Source: BNXB01 sp031556375 (GTDB taxonomy: Bacteria; Bacteroidota; Bacteroidia; Bacteroidales; Azobacteroidaceae). From it: a stretch of 57,466 nt of DNA. The stretch is from NCBI GenBank assembly GCA_031556375.1, contig JAVBTA010000010.1:1-57466 (forward strand). The letters run 5' to 3'. The translations under genes and the position numbers were made by a program. Below the pieces are notes generated by a model. It was not told the origin of the DNA. It did no database searches and saw only the letters and a program-made list of their open reading frames with translations. Shown here piece after piece: positions 1-9,426 of the stretch. Position 1 is the first letter of the stretch. Each line of letters opens with the position of its first letter.

Positions 1-20
1 TTTTTGTTTGCAATGACCAT

Positions 21-174
21 TATGAATATATCACCACGTTGTGGTGATGGGGTTACGGTAGTGGGTATCATCATTACCCGGGCGAGCAAGGGCGGTGGGT
101 ATCATCACCATACGGGGACTAACGTCCCCGCCTACAGAGACTGCACCGCTCACGCGGTGATGGGCTAACGCACA
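21..174 (+). repeat. Dispersed hairpin-rich repeat, copy 1
   Basis: A GC-rich intergenic element next to the left end of the window, related to two copies at 21.7-22.1 kb. It contains three hairpins: 30-48 (8-bp stem, loop GTT), 113-130 (CGGGGAC/GTCCCCG, 7-bp stem, 4-nt loop) and 144-159 (CACCGC/GCGGTG, 6-bp stem, 4-nt loop). It has no credible ORF. The first two stems differ in sequence from the copy at 21903-22064 but stay paired. I do not recognise the family; it is REP-like or MITE-like in character. Confidence 0.8.
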
Positions 175-254
175 AAAATGCAAATTCAGATCCCTCTAAC
201 TTCCTGTAACTCCATTTTCTTAACTCCTTCGTTTTTTATTTCAATTAGTTTCGT

Positions 255-262
255 TAAATTTG
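255..262 (+). promoter_or_regulatory. Putative -7 box for argB
   Basis: TAAATTTG matches the Bacteroidota -7 consensus TAnnTTTG and lies 25 nt before the argB start. Only a T-run, not a clean TTTG, is seen at the -33 distance. Confidence 0.45.
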
Positions 263-287
263 TACCCTAATCATTTCTATAACTTGA

Positions 288-1058
288 ATGGAACAGTTGA
301 CAATCGTCAAAGTCGGAGGCAAAATCGTAGAAGAAGAAGATTCGTTGAAGGTCTTATTGAAAGACTTTTCTGAAATCGAAGGACATAAAGTGCTGGTACA
401 TGGAGGCGGACGTTCCGCAACACGTATCGCTGAACAATTGGGAATAGAAAGTAAGATGGTCGATGGGCGTCGTATCACAGACGCAGAAACCCTGAAAGTC
501 GTAACAATGGTATATGGAGGTCTGGTAAACAAAAATATTGTCGCCGGACTTCAATCGTTAGGGCTGAATGCAATAGGACTTACCGGTGCAGATCTGAATA
601 TGATCTTGTCGGATAAACGTCCTGTTAAAACTATCGATTACGGATTTGTAGGTGATGTAAAACAGGTGAATGCCGAATTACCGTCAGAATTGATTCGGCG
701 AGGAGTAGTTCCTGTCTTGGCGCCGTTAACTCATGATGGCAAAGGAAATATCCTGAACACGAATGCCGATACGATTGCCGGAGAAGCCGCAAAAGCCTTT
801 GCACGCTACTTCGATGTCCGTTTAGTCTATTGTTTTGAGAAAAAAGGCGTATTGTCTGATGAGAATGATGACGATAGCGTTATTCCTGAAATAACTTCCA
901 ATATCTTCGAACAATATGTATCTCAGGGAATTATAAACGGAGGAATGATCCCTAAGCTGGAAAATGCATTTGAAGCTATCAACGCCGGTGTTAAAGAGGT
1001 TGTGATAGCCCATGCATCCGAAATCTATACCGGAAAAGGAACAAGAATCATTAAATAA
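288..1058 (+). CDS. argB: Acetylglutamate kinase
   Basis: Phosphorylates the gamma-carboxyl of N-acetyl-L-glutamate with ATP, the second step of arginine biosynthesis, in the cytosol. The 256-residue protein has the amino-acid-kinase fold signature: an N-terminal KVGGK phosphate-binding loop, then VHGGGRS for substrate binding, and near the C-terminus an IINGGMIPKLENA segment typical of ArgB. The length fits the short Bacteroidota ArgB type. No other arg gene is in the window, so argB is separated from the rest of its pathway here. Some Bacteroidota use N-succinyl instead of N-acetyl intermediates, so the acyl group of the substrate is not certain. A TAAATTTG box lies just upstream, and the next gene begins 45 nt downstream on the same strand. 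Confidence 0.95.
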   Translation: MEQLTIVKVGGKIVEEEDSLKVLLKDFSEIEGHKVLVHGGGRSATRIAEQLGIESKMVDGRRITDAETLKVVTMVYGGLVNKNIVAGLQSLGLNAIGLTGADLNMILSDKRPVKTIDYGFVGDVKQVNAELPSELIRRGVVPVLAPLTHDGKGNILNTNADTIAGEAAKAFARYFDVRLVYCFEKKGVLSDENDDDSVIPEITSNIFEQYVSQGIINGGMIPKLENAFEAINAGVKEVVIAHASEIYTGKGTRIIK

Positions 1059-1103
1059 TATCACACGTAGGGACGAATTGAATTCGCCCGTTAATTGTGA
1101 ATC

Positions 1104-1571
1104 ATGAAAACAATATTTATAGAAGATCGTATAGAGATAGAAAAAGTTATTGCTCACAGTGATATCTGTTACGTTGGTATGGTCGACGGTAATGAACCCT
1201 ACGTCATTCCCATGAATTTCGGATACAAAGACAATATAATCTACCTCCACTCTGCCCCTGAAGGTCGGAGCATCCGCCTGTTAGAAAAAAACAACCGGGT
1301 TTGTATCACTTTCAGCAATGGTCATAAACTGGCATTTCAGCATCCTCAGGTAGCTTGTAGTTACCGTATGAAATCCCGCAGTGTCATTGCATATGGAAAT
1401 GTAAACTTTGTTGAAGACAAAGAAAAGAAAGTCGAAGCCCTGAATATTATCATGGCTCAGTATTCCGATAAGGAATTTCAATATTCCGATCCGGCAGTTA
1501 TCAATGTTAAAATATGGACGGTAAAAATCGAACAGATATCGTGTAAAGAATTTGGCGCTCCCCATAAATAA
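1104..1571 (+). CDS. Pyridoxamine 5'-phosphate oxidase-like flavin-binding protein (NimA-like family)
   Basis: A 155-residue protein of the split-barrel flavin-binding superfamily, the branch that includes the nitroimidazole-resistance (Nim) proteins. Visible hallmarks are the N-terminal stretch of about 35 residues ending in PYVIPMNFGY, the IIYLHSAPEGRS segment (the HxA..G+ motif of the family), and a middle VCITFSNGH strand. Members bind FMN or a related cofactor and act as small reductases; the substrate here is unknown. Membership in the wider family does not by itself mean nitroimidazole resistance. It lies between argB and the methyltransferase gene with short gaps (45 and 32 nt), so co-transcription is likely. 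A short imperfect palindrome with GGGACGAATT facing AATTCGCCC lies in the upstream gap (1070-1089). Confidence 0.8.
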   Translation: MKTIFIEDRIEIEKVIAHSDICYVGMVDGNEPYVIPMNFGYKDNIIYLHSAPEGRSIRLLEKNNRVCITFSNGHKLAFQHPQVACSYRMKSRSVIAYGNVNFVEDKEKKVEALNIIMAQYSDKEFQYSDPAVINVKIWTVKIEQISCKEFGAPHK

Positions 1572-1603
1572 TTTATAATCAGGAGTAAATAAATAAAGTA
1601 AAA

Positions 1604-2845
1604 ATGGAAAAGAATTTTCAAATGGTGGCAAAAACCCTGTATGGATTGGAGAATATCCTGGCATCGGAGTTAGTCGCCCTCGGAGCCAATCATTTGCAGA
1701 TTGGGCGAAGAATGGTTTCTTTTGAAGGGGATAAGTCCCTGATGTATAAAGCAAACTTTCATTGTCGTACAGCACTCCGGATCTTAAAAACCATTACCAC
1801 TTTCACAGCAAAAAGTTCTGATGAGGTGTATGAAAAAATCAAGCAAATTCCATGGGAACAGTACCTGACCCCGAAAAAAACCTTTGCTATCGATGCAGTG
1901 GTACATTCGGAGGTCTTTACCCATTCCAAATTTGTTGCTTATCGGACAAAAGATGCGATTGCCGATTATTTCACAGAAAAAGGAGAAGACCGTCCTTCCG
2001 TACGTCTCACCAACCCTGACCTGCAATTACATATTCATATTTCCCACCGTGATTGTACCGTTGCAATCGACAGTTCGGGAGAATCATTACATAAACGAGG
2101 TTACAGGATAGAAGAGACAGAAGCTCCCTTGAATGAGGTGCTTGCAGCAGGGATGATCATGAAAACAGGCTGGAAAGGCGACTGTAATTTTGTCGATCCG
2201 ATGTGCGGGTCGGGGACTTTATTGATTGAAGCTGTCCTGATTGCCCGTAATGTCCCTCCCGGAATTTACCGGAGTAAATATGCCTTTGAAAAATGGGATG
2301 ATTTTGATGAAGATTTATTCCGGGATATTAGTTCGGAAGATAGTGGGGAACGCGATTTTGAGTTCAAAGCTTATGGATCGGATATCTCGGATAAAGCTAT
2401 TTCTATTGCAACCAAAAATGTTAGAAATGCAGGACTTTCAAAATATATAGAATTGGAGGTCAAACCTTTTCAAAAATACGAAGAAGCTCCGCAACCGGGT
2501 ATCCTGGTTACGAATCCTCCTTATGGTGAACGCCTGAATCCAAAGGATTTAATGGCATTATACAGTATGATCGGAGAACGGGTAAAGCACGTTTTTACCG
2601 GATATGATGCCTGGATTTTGTCTTCAAACAGGGAAGGGTTTGATAACATCGGATTAAAGCCTTCTGTGAAAGAAAAACTGATTAACGGATCTCTGGATTG
2701 TGAGTTCCGTAAATATGAAATATTCAGTGGAAAACGAAAGGATTTTGTTCCTGGACAAGAACAACGGGAAGAACCGAAGATATTGGTCAAACGAGAAAGT
2801 GGAGCAGAACCTCAAAGCCGGATAAGAAAGTATAAAGATAAATAA
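1604..2845 (+). CDS. THUMP-domain class I SAM-dependent RNA methyltransferase (RlmL N-half/YpsC-like)
   Basis: Predicted to methylate guanine-N2 in 23S rRNA, by family. The order is typical of the COG0116 family: an N-terminal THUMP RNA-binding region (about residues 1-155), then a Rossmann methyltransferase domain with a SAM-binding motif FVDPMCGSGTLLIEA and a catalytic NPPY motif in VTNPPYGERL. At 413 residues it lacks the second, RlmK-like methyltransferase half of the gamma-proteobacterial fusion, as expected outside that group. The extreme C-terminus is basic, which suits RNA contact. The peptidase gene starts 2 nt after its stop codon, so the two are almost certainly co-transcribed. Confidence 0.9.
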   Translation: MEKNFQMVAKTLYGLENILASELVALGANHLQIGRRMVSFEGDKSLMYKANFHCRTALRILKTITTFTAKSSDEVYEKIKQIPWEQYLTPKKTFAIDAVVHSEVFTHSKFVAYRTKDAIADYFTEKGEDRPSVRLTNPDLQLHIHISHRDCTVAIDSSGESLHKRGYRIEETEAPLNEVLAAGMIMKTGWKGDCNFVDPMCGSGTLLIEAVLIARNVPPGIYRSKYAFEKWDDFDEDLFRDISSEDSGERDFEFKAYGSDISDKAISIATKNVRNAGLSKYIELEVKPFQKYEEAPQPGILVTNPPYGERLNPKDLMALYSMIGERVKHVFTGYDAWILSSNREGFDNIGLKPSVKEKLINGSLDCEFRKYEIFSGKRKDFVPGQEQREEPKILVKRESGAEPQSRIRKYKDK

Positions 2846-2847
2846 TT

Positions 2848-5007
2848 ATGTGCAGGGGATTTTGGTTTTTTGTTATTGTGTTGATTTCTATAAGTATGAA
2901 TGCACAAGAAAAGAGTTTGACTCTGGAAGAATTGCTTCCGGGAGGAAAGAATTATTCAAATTTTGTTCCGAAGTTGCCTTTTCAGGCCAGATGGTTTGGA
3001 GATCAAATCGTAATGTCGAATAAAGATACTCTGTACATCGTAAATCCGGAGGCGAAATCAAAAAAGACAGTTCTGATTACCAACGAAGAGCTACGTAAGC
3101 TGTTGTCGGAAGATAAGGTAAACGTTAGTCAGGTTACTTTTCTGAAAACCGGAGGTCTTGATGCGGCATCTGTTGTCTTGCCGGATAAGAATGGTTCTGA
3201 ACGGATTTTATTCGATATCAAGAATAAACAGGTACTGAAAAAGATTAAACAGGAAAAAAACTGGGAAAATATTGATTTTTGTCCTGAAAATCAACGGATA
3301 GCATTTACTGTCGATAATAACCTGTACTTATCGGATGAAAATAATAGTTTTCCGGTTGAAGTCGCTAAAGACCAGAATAAAAACATTGTTAATGGTCAGT
3401 CGGTGCATAGGAATGAATTCGGTATCAACAAAGGTACATTCTGGTCTCCTGAAGGGAATTTCCTCGCATTTTACCGGATGGATGAAAGCATGGTTGGAGA
3501 CTATCCTCTGGTAGATATTTCTGCTCGTGAAGCCGAATTGAAGTCCATCAAATATCCTATGGCAGGAATGGCCAGTCATGAAGTGGCCGTGGGCGTACAC
3601 AATTTAAGTAGTGGTCGTAATATTTTTCTGAAAACCGGGGAACCGAAGGATCGGTATTTTACAAATCTCAGTTGGAGTGTCGATGAAAAGTATTTGTATA
3701 TTGCGGAACTCAATCGGGCTCAGGATACTTGTACTGTAAACTGTTACGATGCACAAACAGGAAATAAGGAACGTACTTTATTTGTTGAAACAAATGAAAA
3801 ATATGTAGAACCTCAAGAACCATTGCTGTTTTTGAAAAGAAATCCTGAATTATTTATCTGGCAAAGTAAACGCGACGGATACAATCAATTATATCTTTAC
3901 CGTACGGATGGAACGTTGATTAAAAAGTTGACTTCAGCTAAAGCCGATGTCATACAAGTACTTGGGCTTGATGAAAAAGAACAATTTATTTTCTTCATGT
4001 CTAATGAATTAAATCCTTTGGAAACTCAACTTTATAAAGTAAACATTGAAACGGCAGAAAGAACTCAATTGACATTTGATCCGGGAGTCCATTCTGCGCT
4101 GTTGAGTTCTTCCGGAAAATATTTGCTGGATCATTATTCAAATCAACAGGTAGTTCTGAATCAGCAGATAATTCATACAGGAAATAAAAAAGCATTTGCT
4201 TTGCAGAAAGCTTCTGATCCATATAAAGGTTATCAGTTGCCGGAAGTATCACTGGGAACTATCAAGGCCGCTGATAAAACCTCAGATCTGTGTTATCGTT
4301 TGGTTAAACCCACAAATTTTGATCCTTCCCGCAAATATCCGGTTGTTATTTATGTTTATGGAGGTCCTCATAGTCAGATGGTTAAGAATAATTGGCTGGC
4401 AAGTATGAGAGGTTGGGATATCTATATGGCTCAAAAGGGTTATATTGTTTTCACAATGGATAATCGTGGTACGGCCAACCGTGGTTTGGCATTTGAAAAT
4501 GTGATTCACCGTAATGTAGGAGTACATGAAACTGCCGACCAGATGTGTGGAGTAGATTTTCTGAAGTCATTGCCTTATGTCGATGTAAATAGAATAGGAG
4601 TGCATGGTTGGAGTTATGGTGGTTTTATGGCTACCAATATGATGCTTCGTCATCCGGATGTATTTAAAGTCGGTGTTGCCGGTGGACCGGTAATCGATTG
4701 GAAATATTACGAAATTATGTATGGCGAACGCTATATGGATACTCCTCAGGAAAATGAACAGGGTTATGACGATGCTTCATTGATCAATCTGGCAGGTAAT
4801 TTGAAAGGGCACTTGTTGCTGATACATGGTGACGAAGACCCGACTGTGGTTTGGCAAAATAGCTTATCCTTTTTGAAAGCTTGCATAAAAGAAAGGACAT
4901 ATCCCGATTACTTTGTTTATCCAGGCCATGGACATAACATGGTTGGACCGGACAGGGTGCATCTGTATGAGAAAATTACAAGATATTTTGAAGATTACTT
5001 AAAATAG
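2848..5007 (+). CDS. ptpA: Prolyl tripeptidyl peptidase-like serine peptidase (S9B, DPP-IV type)
   Basis: A 719-residue exopeptidase with an N-terminal signal peptide (hydrophobic core FVIVLISISM), a long beta-propeller region and a C-terminal alpha/beta-hydrolase domain. The catalytic serine is Ser589 in GWSYGG, the aspartate Asp664 in HGDEDPT and the histidine His696 in PGHGHNM. The 75- and 32-residue spacings equal those I recall for Porphyromonas gingivalis prolyl tripeptidyl peptidase (Ser603, Asp678, His710), and the C-terminus strongly resembles it. It should cleave tripeptides after proline at the third position of exported peptides, acting in the periplasm or on the surface. A dipeptidyl peptidase IV specificity is the alternative. 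It sits between an RNA methyltransferase gene and purD with tiny gaps, so co-transcription does not indicate its function. Confidence 0.88.
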   Translation: MCRGFWFFVIVLISISMNAQEKSLTLEELLPGGKNYSNFVPKLPFQARWFGDQIVMSNKDTLYIVNPEAKSKKTVLITNEELRKLLSEDKVNVSQVTFLKTGGLDAASVVLPDKNGSERILFDIKNKQVLKKIKQEKNWENIDFCPENQRIAFTVDNNLYLSDENNSFPVEVAKDQNKNIVNGQSVHRNEFGINKGTFWSPEGNFLAFYRMDESMVGDYPLVDISAREAELKSIKYPMAGMASHEVAVGVHNLSSGRNIFLKTGEPKDRYFTNLSWSVDEKYLYIAELNRAQDTCTVNCYDAQTGNKERTLFVETNEKYVEPQEPLLFLKRNPELFIWQSKRDGYNQLYLYRTDGTLIKKLTSAKADVIQVLGLDEKEQFIFFMSNELNPLETQLYKVNIETAERTQLTFDPGVHSALLSSSGKYLLDHYSNQQVVLNQQIIHTGNKKAFALQKASDPYKGYQLPEVSLGTIKAADKTSDLCYRLVKPTNFDPSRKYPVVIYVYGGPHSQMVKNNWLASMRGWDIYMAQKGYIVFTMDNRGTANRGLAFENVIHRNVGVHETADQMCGVDFLKSLPYVDVNRIGVHGWSYGGFMATNMMLRHPDVFKVGVAGGPVIDWKYYEIMYGERYMDTPQENEQGYDDASLINLAGNLKGHLLLIHGDEDPTVVWQNSLSFLKACIKERTYPDYFVYPGHGHNMVGPDRVHLYEKITRYFEDYLK

Positions 5008-5011
5008 AAAC

Positions 5012-6280
5012 ATGAATATATTACTCTTAGGCTCTGGTGGCCGCGAACACGCTTTAGCTTGGAAAATAGCGCAAAGCCCTAAAATTGAAAAACTATTTGT
5101 TGCTCCCGGAAATGCCGGAACTGCAGAGGTTGGAACAAACATCAATGTTTCAGTGAATGATTTTTCTGCCCAGAAAAGTTTTGTACTGGAAAATAAAATA
5201 GATATGATTGTAGTCGGTCCGGAAGACCCCCTGGTAAACGGCGTCTACGATTTTTTCAAAAATGATCCGGAAACTGCTCGTATCCCGGTGATTGGACCTT
5301 CGAAAGATGGCGCTCAGATGGAAGGTAGCAAGGATTTTGCCAAAGCATTTATGAAGAGACATAACATTCCGACTGCCAGATATTTCAGTGTAACTAAATC
5401 CAATTTTCAGGAAGGTATTGTTTTCCTGCAATCCTTAAAAGCTCCTTATGTGCTTAAAGCAGACGGACTTGCTGCCGGAAAAGGGGTTCTTATATTGGAC
5501 AATCTTGCTGAAGCGGAAAAAGAACTGGGAAATATGCTGAATGGTAGTTTTGGAAATGCCGGCAGTACAGTGGTAATAGAAGAATTTCTTTCCGGAATCG
5601 AATGTTCCGTTTTTGTATTGACAGATGGGAATTCATATAAGATACTGCCCGAAGCAAAAGATTACAAACGTATTGGGGTAGGAGATACCGGCCTGAATAC
5701 AGGCGGGATGGGAGCTGTTTCTCCGGTTTCATTTGCCAATGAGGCATTTATGAAAAAGGTGGAAGAACGAGTTGTGATTCCTACAGTTCAAGGTTTGAAG
5801 TCCGAAAATATTGAGTATAAAGGATTTATATTTATCGGTTTGATTAAAGTCGATGGAGAACCGATGGTGATTGAGTATAATTGCCGGATGGGAGACCCTG
5901 AAACAGAGGTCGTTATGCTGAGAGTCAAGTCAGATTTGGTTGATTTGTTAGACGGGGTTGCAAAAGGTAATCTCGGAAATAAAAATCTTGTCGTGGACGA
6001 ACGTTTTGCGACGACAGTAATGCTGGTCTCCGGTGGTTATCCGGGCGATTACGAAAAAGGAAAAGTAATTTCCGGTCTTGATAAAGTAAACGGAAGTATT
6101 GCGTTCCATGCCGGAACTAAGGCTGAGAATGGCTCTGTCCAAACTAACGGAGGACGGGTTATCGCTGTTAGTTCCTATGGAAAAACAAAAGAAGAAGCAT
6201 TGAAAAATTCTTTTGATAATGCCCGAATAATAGAGTTTGAAGGAAAATATTTCCGTTCGGATATTGGTTTCGATTTGTAA
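5012..6280 (+). CDS. purD: Phosphoribosylamine--glycine ligase
   Basis: GAR synthetase: joins 5-phosphoribosylamine and glycine with ATP in step 2 of purine biosynthesis. The 422 residues start with LLLGSGGREHALAWK, the family's N-terminal motif, and have VAPGNAGT soon after. The ATP-grasp core shows KADGLAAGKGV, the EEFLSG strand, GGMGAVSP and the metal-binding NCRMGDPE loop. Length is normal. The start follows the peptidase stop by 4 nt. The stop codon TAA overlaps the ATG of the next gene (TAATG), indicating translational coupling with that membrane-protein gene. Confidence 0.97.
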   Translation: MNILLLGSGGREHALAWKIAQSPKIEKLFVAPGNAGTAEVGTNINVSVNDFSAQKSFVLENKIDMIVVGPEDPLVNGVYDFFKNDPETARIPVIGPSKDGAQMEGSKDFAKAFMKRHNIPTARYFSVTKSNFQEGIVFLQSLKAPYVLKADGLAAGKGVLILDNLAEAEKELGNMLNGSFGNAGSTVVIEEFLSGIECSVFVLTDGNSYKILPEAKDYKRIGVGDTGLNTGGMGAVSPVSFANEAFMKKVEERVVIPTVQGLKSENIEYKGFIFIGLIKVDGEPMVIEYNCRMGDPETEVVMLRVKSDLVDLLDGVAKGNLGNKNLVVDERFATTVMLVSGGYPGDYEKGKVISGLDKVNGSIAFHAGTKAENGSVQTNGGRVIAVSSYGKTKEEALKNSFDNARIIEFEGKYFRSDIGFDL

Positions 6281-7203
6281 TGAACCTGAGGCAGATACAT
6301 AATACTCTGATATCCGGGAGGTTTTCGGTCATAATATTCATTGTTCTGGTGGTTATTATGAGGTTGATTACCCAACCGGATTTGAGTAGTATTGCCTTTT
6401 GGGCAGCCTTACTATTGCAAATTGGTATTGCTCTTGCTTTGCTTCAGGTGAATTACGTATTTACCATAATACGTACACGAACAATGCTTCCTGCAGTATT
6501 TTACTTGTTGATGACGGGCTCGTTTCCAATATTTTATACTGAATGGCAAGGGAGTGTTGCAGCTAGCGGAGCTCTGATTGGTCTTGTTTTTTTGTTTTCA
6601 TCATATCAAAATCCCGATTCTCAAAAAAATGCTCTGAATATAGGTATAATACTGACGTTGTGCAGTTTCGCATGGCCTCCGTTATTATTTTTATTTCCAC
6701 TGTTCTGGTATGGTCTTTATGTATTTCAAAGTCTAAATTTCAAAACATTTTTTGCTTCAATCATTGGAGTAATTGTGGTTTATTTGTTTGCTTTTGTCTG
6801 GGGACTTTATAACGGTGGGATTCAGGTGTTTATAGAAATATTACCACATACGGAGGAGCTATTTGTTATACATCCGTTTAACCTGAATGTTCAGGACATA
6901 GTGGTCTTTGGATTATTGTTTGTCTTGTTCATTATAGCTGGTTTTAATATTTTTGTATCCGGACTTTCCGAAAAGATTAAAACCGGAACTTATTTAAAGT
7001 TTCTTTATACAACTTCTATTTGTATTGCTTTAGTAATGCCTTTCCAATGCGAATGGAAAATTCAATGGACGTTATTGATATATACACCTGTAATCTTTAT
7101 CTTATCTCATTTTTTTACATTATCTACCCGGAAAATTACATCCTGGATCCTTGTTGTTTTTATTTTGTTTTTTATCGGAATGTATATTTGGCAGGTTTTA
7201 TAG
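6280..7203 (+). CDS. Polytopic membrane protein, Bacteroidota-specific (DUF6427-like)
   Basis: A 307-residue protein composed almost entirely of hydrophobic segments; I count about eight or nine likely transmembrane helices, beginning with one at residues 15-32 and ending with a helix at the C-terminus. It resembles the uncharacterised Bacteroidota membrane family I know as DUF6427, but this comes from overall character and genomic habit rather than a motif. Its ATG overlaps the purD stop, so it is translated with purD. No catalytic motif or binding site is visible. The function is unknown; a link with purine synthesis is not implied. Confidence 0.7.
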   Translation: MNLRQIHNTLISGRFSVIIFIVLVVIMRLITQPDLSSIAFWAALLLQIGIALALLQVNYVFTIIRTRTMLPAVFYLLMTGSFPIFYTEWQGSVAASGALIGLVFLFSSYQNPDSQKNALNIGIILTLCSFAWPPLLFLFPLFWYGLYVFQSLNFKTFFASIIGVIVVYLFAFVWGLYNGGIQVFIEILPHTEELFVIHPFNLNVQDIVVFGLLFVLFIIAGFNIFVSGLSEKIKTGTYLKFLYTTSICIALVMPFQCEWKIQWTLLIYTPVIFILSHFFTLSTRKITSWILVVFILFFIGMYIWQVL

Positions 7204-7244
7204 GGCGATACTCTATGCTAATGCTAGAAGGCTGTCGGGGCTTA

Positions 7245-7919
7245 TTATGGACGACATTCGAATTTTATTGCTCTGAGCATTTGTCGCTTACCAGGAGGGC
7301 CTGGTATTCTTTCGACTTCAAATCCGGCATCTTTCATCATTCTTCGTACATTGCCTTTTGCACAGTAAGTGGTTAGTATTCCGCCGGGGTTCATGCTGGA
7401 AAATAAGTTGTTGAAAATTTCCGGAGTCCAGACATTTGTTTGTTTATCAGGCGCAAAAGCATCATAGAAAACAAGATCATATTTTTCAGGGAAGTTATAA
7501 TCTGAAAAATCTACATTGATTTTTTCTATTGTGAAATTTTTCGTGATTTTTTGAGGAATATTCCAGTCGCATTGATGAATTTTCAGATAAATATCATCTT
7601 TATCCTTCGGAAATTGTTCCGAATAATTCAGATTTCGGATTAATTCGATTGGCAGTGGATATTTTTCCAGCCCGGTATAATGAATTTGAAGTCCTGTTTT
7701 TTTTGCTTCAAGACAGGTTATGAACGCATTCAATCCGGTTCCGAAACCTAGTTCCAATACCCGGATTGATTTTTTATCACATTGTCTCAGTCCCGCTTCA
7801 ATAAATACATGCATCGATTCCTGTATGGCTCCGTTAACCGAATGATAGTGTTCATCCATCTCCGGGATAAAAAGAGTATGCGAACCGTCGGCCGTGAGTT
7901 GTATTTCCGGTTGAAACAT
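7245..7919 (-). CDS. mnmD: tRNA (mnm5s2U34) methyltransferase, stand-alone MnmD
   Basis: Predicted to perform the last step in making 5-methylaminomethyl-2-thiouridine at the wobble base of tRNAs, transferring a methyl from SAM. The 224-residue protein has the MnmC methyltransferase-domain pattern: an N-terminal DGSHTL..PEMDEHYHS stretch, the SAM-binding VLELGFGTGLNAF, then FYDAFAPDKQTNVWTPE and the YCAKGNVRR motif. The FAD-dependent oxidase half of enterobacterial MnmC is absent, as in many Bacteroidota and Gram-positives. The ATG directly follows the cysS stop codon (TAA-ATG, no gap), so the two form an operon; both act on tRNA. Confidence 0.92.
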   Translation of the reverse strand: MFQPEIQLTADGSHTLFIPEMDEHYHSVNGAIQESMHVFIEAGLRQCDKKSIRVLELGFGTGLNAFITCLEAKKTGLQIHYTGLEKYPLPIELIRNLNYSEQFPKDKDDIYLKIHQCDWNIPQKITKNFTIEKINVDFSDYNFPEKYDLVFYDAFAPDKQTNVWTPEIFNNLFSSMNPGGILTTYCAKGNVRRMMKDAGFEVERIPGPPGKRQMLRAIKFECRP

Positions 7920-9398
7920 TTATTTATTCAGTTTCCATTCAAAACCGTCCTTAGTATCCTTGATCTCAAAACCGATGGTTGTCAGTTCGTTGCGGATTTT
8001 GTCCGAGGTTGCCCAGTCTTTATTTTGTTTGGCCTGCTGACGCATATCCAACAATAGATCTATCGCTTTTGCAAATGACTCATATGAAGTATTTCCGTCT
8101 TTCATCTCGTCTTTGATGCCCATCAAATCGAAAAGGAAAGTTTCAAACAATTTTTTCAAATTGTCGATGTCTGATTGTGATACGGATAATTGTCCGGCAA
8201 TGGCAGAGTTTATGATGCGAGTAGCTTCAAACAGATTTGAAATTGCAATAGGAGTATTCAAGTCATCATTCATTGCCTCATAGCATTTAGCTTCTAATGC
8301 TTTGATCTCTGCGTTTTCTCCGTTTTGTTTAGCTTCTATACGTTCTATATTATTATATGCTTCCATCAGTCTGGCCAAGCCTTTTTCTGAAGCCAGAAGA
8401 GCGTCATTACTGAAGTCTACCGTACTACGGTAGTGGGCTTGCAGAATAAAGAAACGGATAGTCATAGGAGCATAAGACTGGGATAGCATGGCATGGTTCC
8501 CTGTGAAAAATTCTTCCAGAGTAATGAAATTTCCAAGTGATTTTCCCATTTTCTGACCATTGATAGTGATCATATTGTTGTGCATCCAATAACGTACAGC
8601 CTCTTGTCCCATAGAAGCAACCGATTGAGCAATCTCACATTCGTGGTGAGGGAACACAAGGTCCATTCCTCCTCCATGAATATCAAAGACTTCCCCGAGA
8701 TATTTTTTACTCATTGCCGTACATTCAAGGTGCCAACCCGGAAAACCTTCACTCCAGGGGGAGGGCCAGTGCATAATATGTTCGGGAGCCGCTTTTTTCC
8801 ATAATGCAAAATCCACAGAGTTGTGTTTTTCCTCTTGTCCGTCTAGTTCACGGGTAGTATTCAGCATATCTTCGATATTTCTTCCGGAAAGAATACCGTA
8901 TTTATGTTCTTTGTTGTATTTGGGAACATCGAAATATACAGATCCTTGACTTTCATAAGCAAATCCTTTATCCAGGATTTCTTTTACCAATTGAATCTGT
9001 TCAATGATATGTCCGCTGGCATGTGGCTCAATGCTTGGAGGAAGTACATTCAGCGCATCCATTGCCTTGTGATAACGGTTGAGGTAATATTGTACGACTT
9101 CCATTGGTTCCAGTTGTTCCAGACGAGCTTTTTTTGCAACCTTATCTTCCCCGGCGTCGGCATCGTTTTCGAGGTGACCAACGTCAGTGATATTCCTTAC
9201 ATAACGGACTTTATAACCGAGATGTGAGAGATAACGGAACAATATATCGAATGTGATTGCAGGACGTGCATGTCCCAGATGGGGATCTCCATAAACAGTA
9301 GGACCACAAACATACAATCCAACTAAAGGTGGGTGTAAAGGCGTGAAAAGTTCTTTTTTACGGTCTAATGTATTGTAGATTTGTAATTTATTGTCCAT
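7920..9398 (-). CDS. cysS: Cysteinyl-tRNA synthetase
   Basis: Charges tRNA-Cys with cysteine. Class I synthetase signatures are present: the HIGH-type HLGH in GDPHLGHARP near residue 39, the zinc ligands in YVCGPTVY, WHLECTAMS and FPHHECEIAQS, and the KMSKS-type KMGKS near residue 283. The C-terminal DALR-type helical region follows. I place the start at ATG 9398 (MDNKLQIYNTL), 492 residues. An upstream in-frame TTG at 9416 would add six residues, but it lies too close behind the TACTTTTG -7 box at 9427-9434 and does not match relatives. Followed without gap by mnmD. Confidence 0.96.
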   Translation of the reverse strand: MDNKLQIYNTLDRKKELFTPLHPPLVGLYVCGPTVYGDPHLGHARPAITFDILFRYLSHLGYKVRYVRNITDVGHLENDADAGEDKVAKKARLEQLEPMEVVQYYLNRYHKAMDALNVLPPSIEPHASGHIIEQIQLVKEILDKGFAYESQGSVYFDVPKYNKEHKYGILSGRNIEDMLNTTRELDGQEEKHNSVDFALWKKAAPEHIMHWPSPWSEGFPGWHLECTAMSKKYLGEVFDIHGGGMDLVFPHHECEIAQSVASMGQEAVRYWMHNNMITINGQKMGKSLGNFITLEEFFTGNHAMLSQSYAPMTIRFFILQAHYRSTVDFSNDALLASEKGLARLMEAYNNIERIEAKQNGENAEIKALEAKCYEAMNDDLNTPIAISNLFEATRIINSAIAGQLSVSQSDIDNLKKLFETFLFDLMGIKDEMKDGNTSYESFAKAIDLLLDMRQQAKQNKDWATSDKIRNELTTIGFEIKDTKDGFEWKLNK

Positions 9399-9426
9399 AA
9401 GAAAATCATTTTGCAATTTCAGAGGA

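Noticed and set aside
1067..1090. Short palindrome GGGACGAATT/AATTCGCCC between argB and the next gene
   Set aside because: Resembles a reduced form of common Bacteroidota intergenic GAAT-type repeats; too short and imperfect to annotate.
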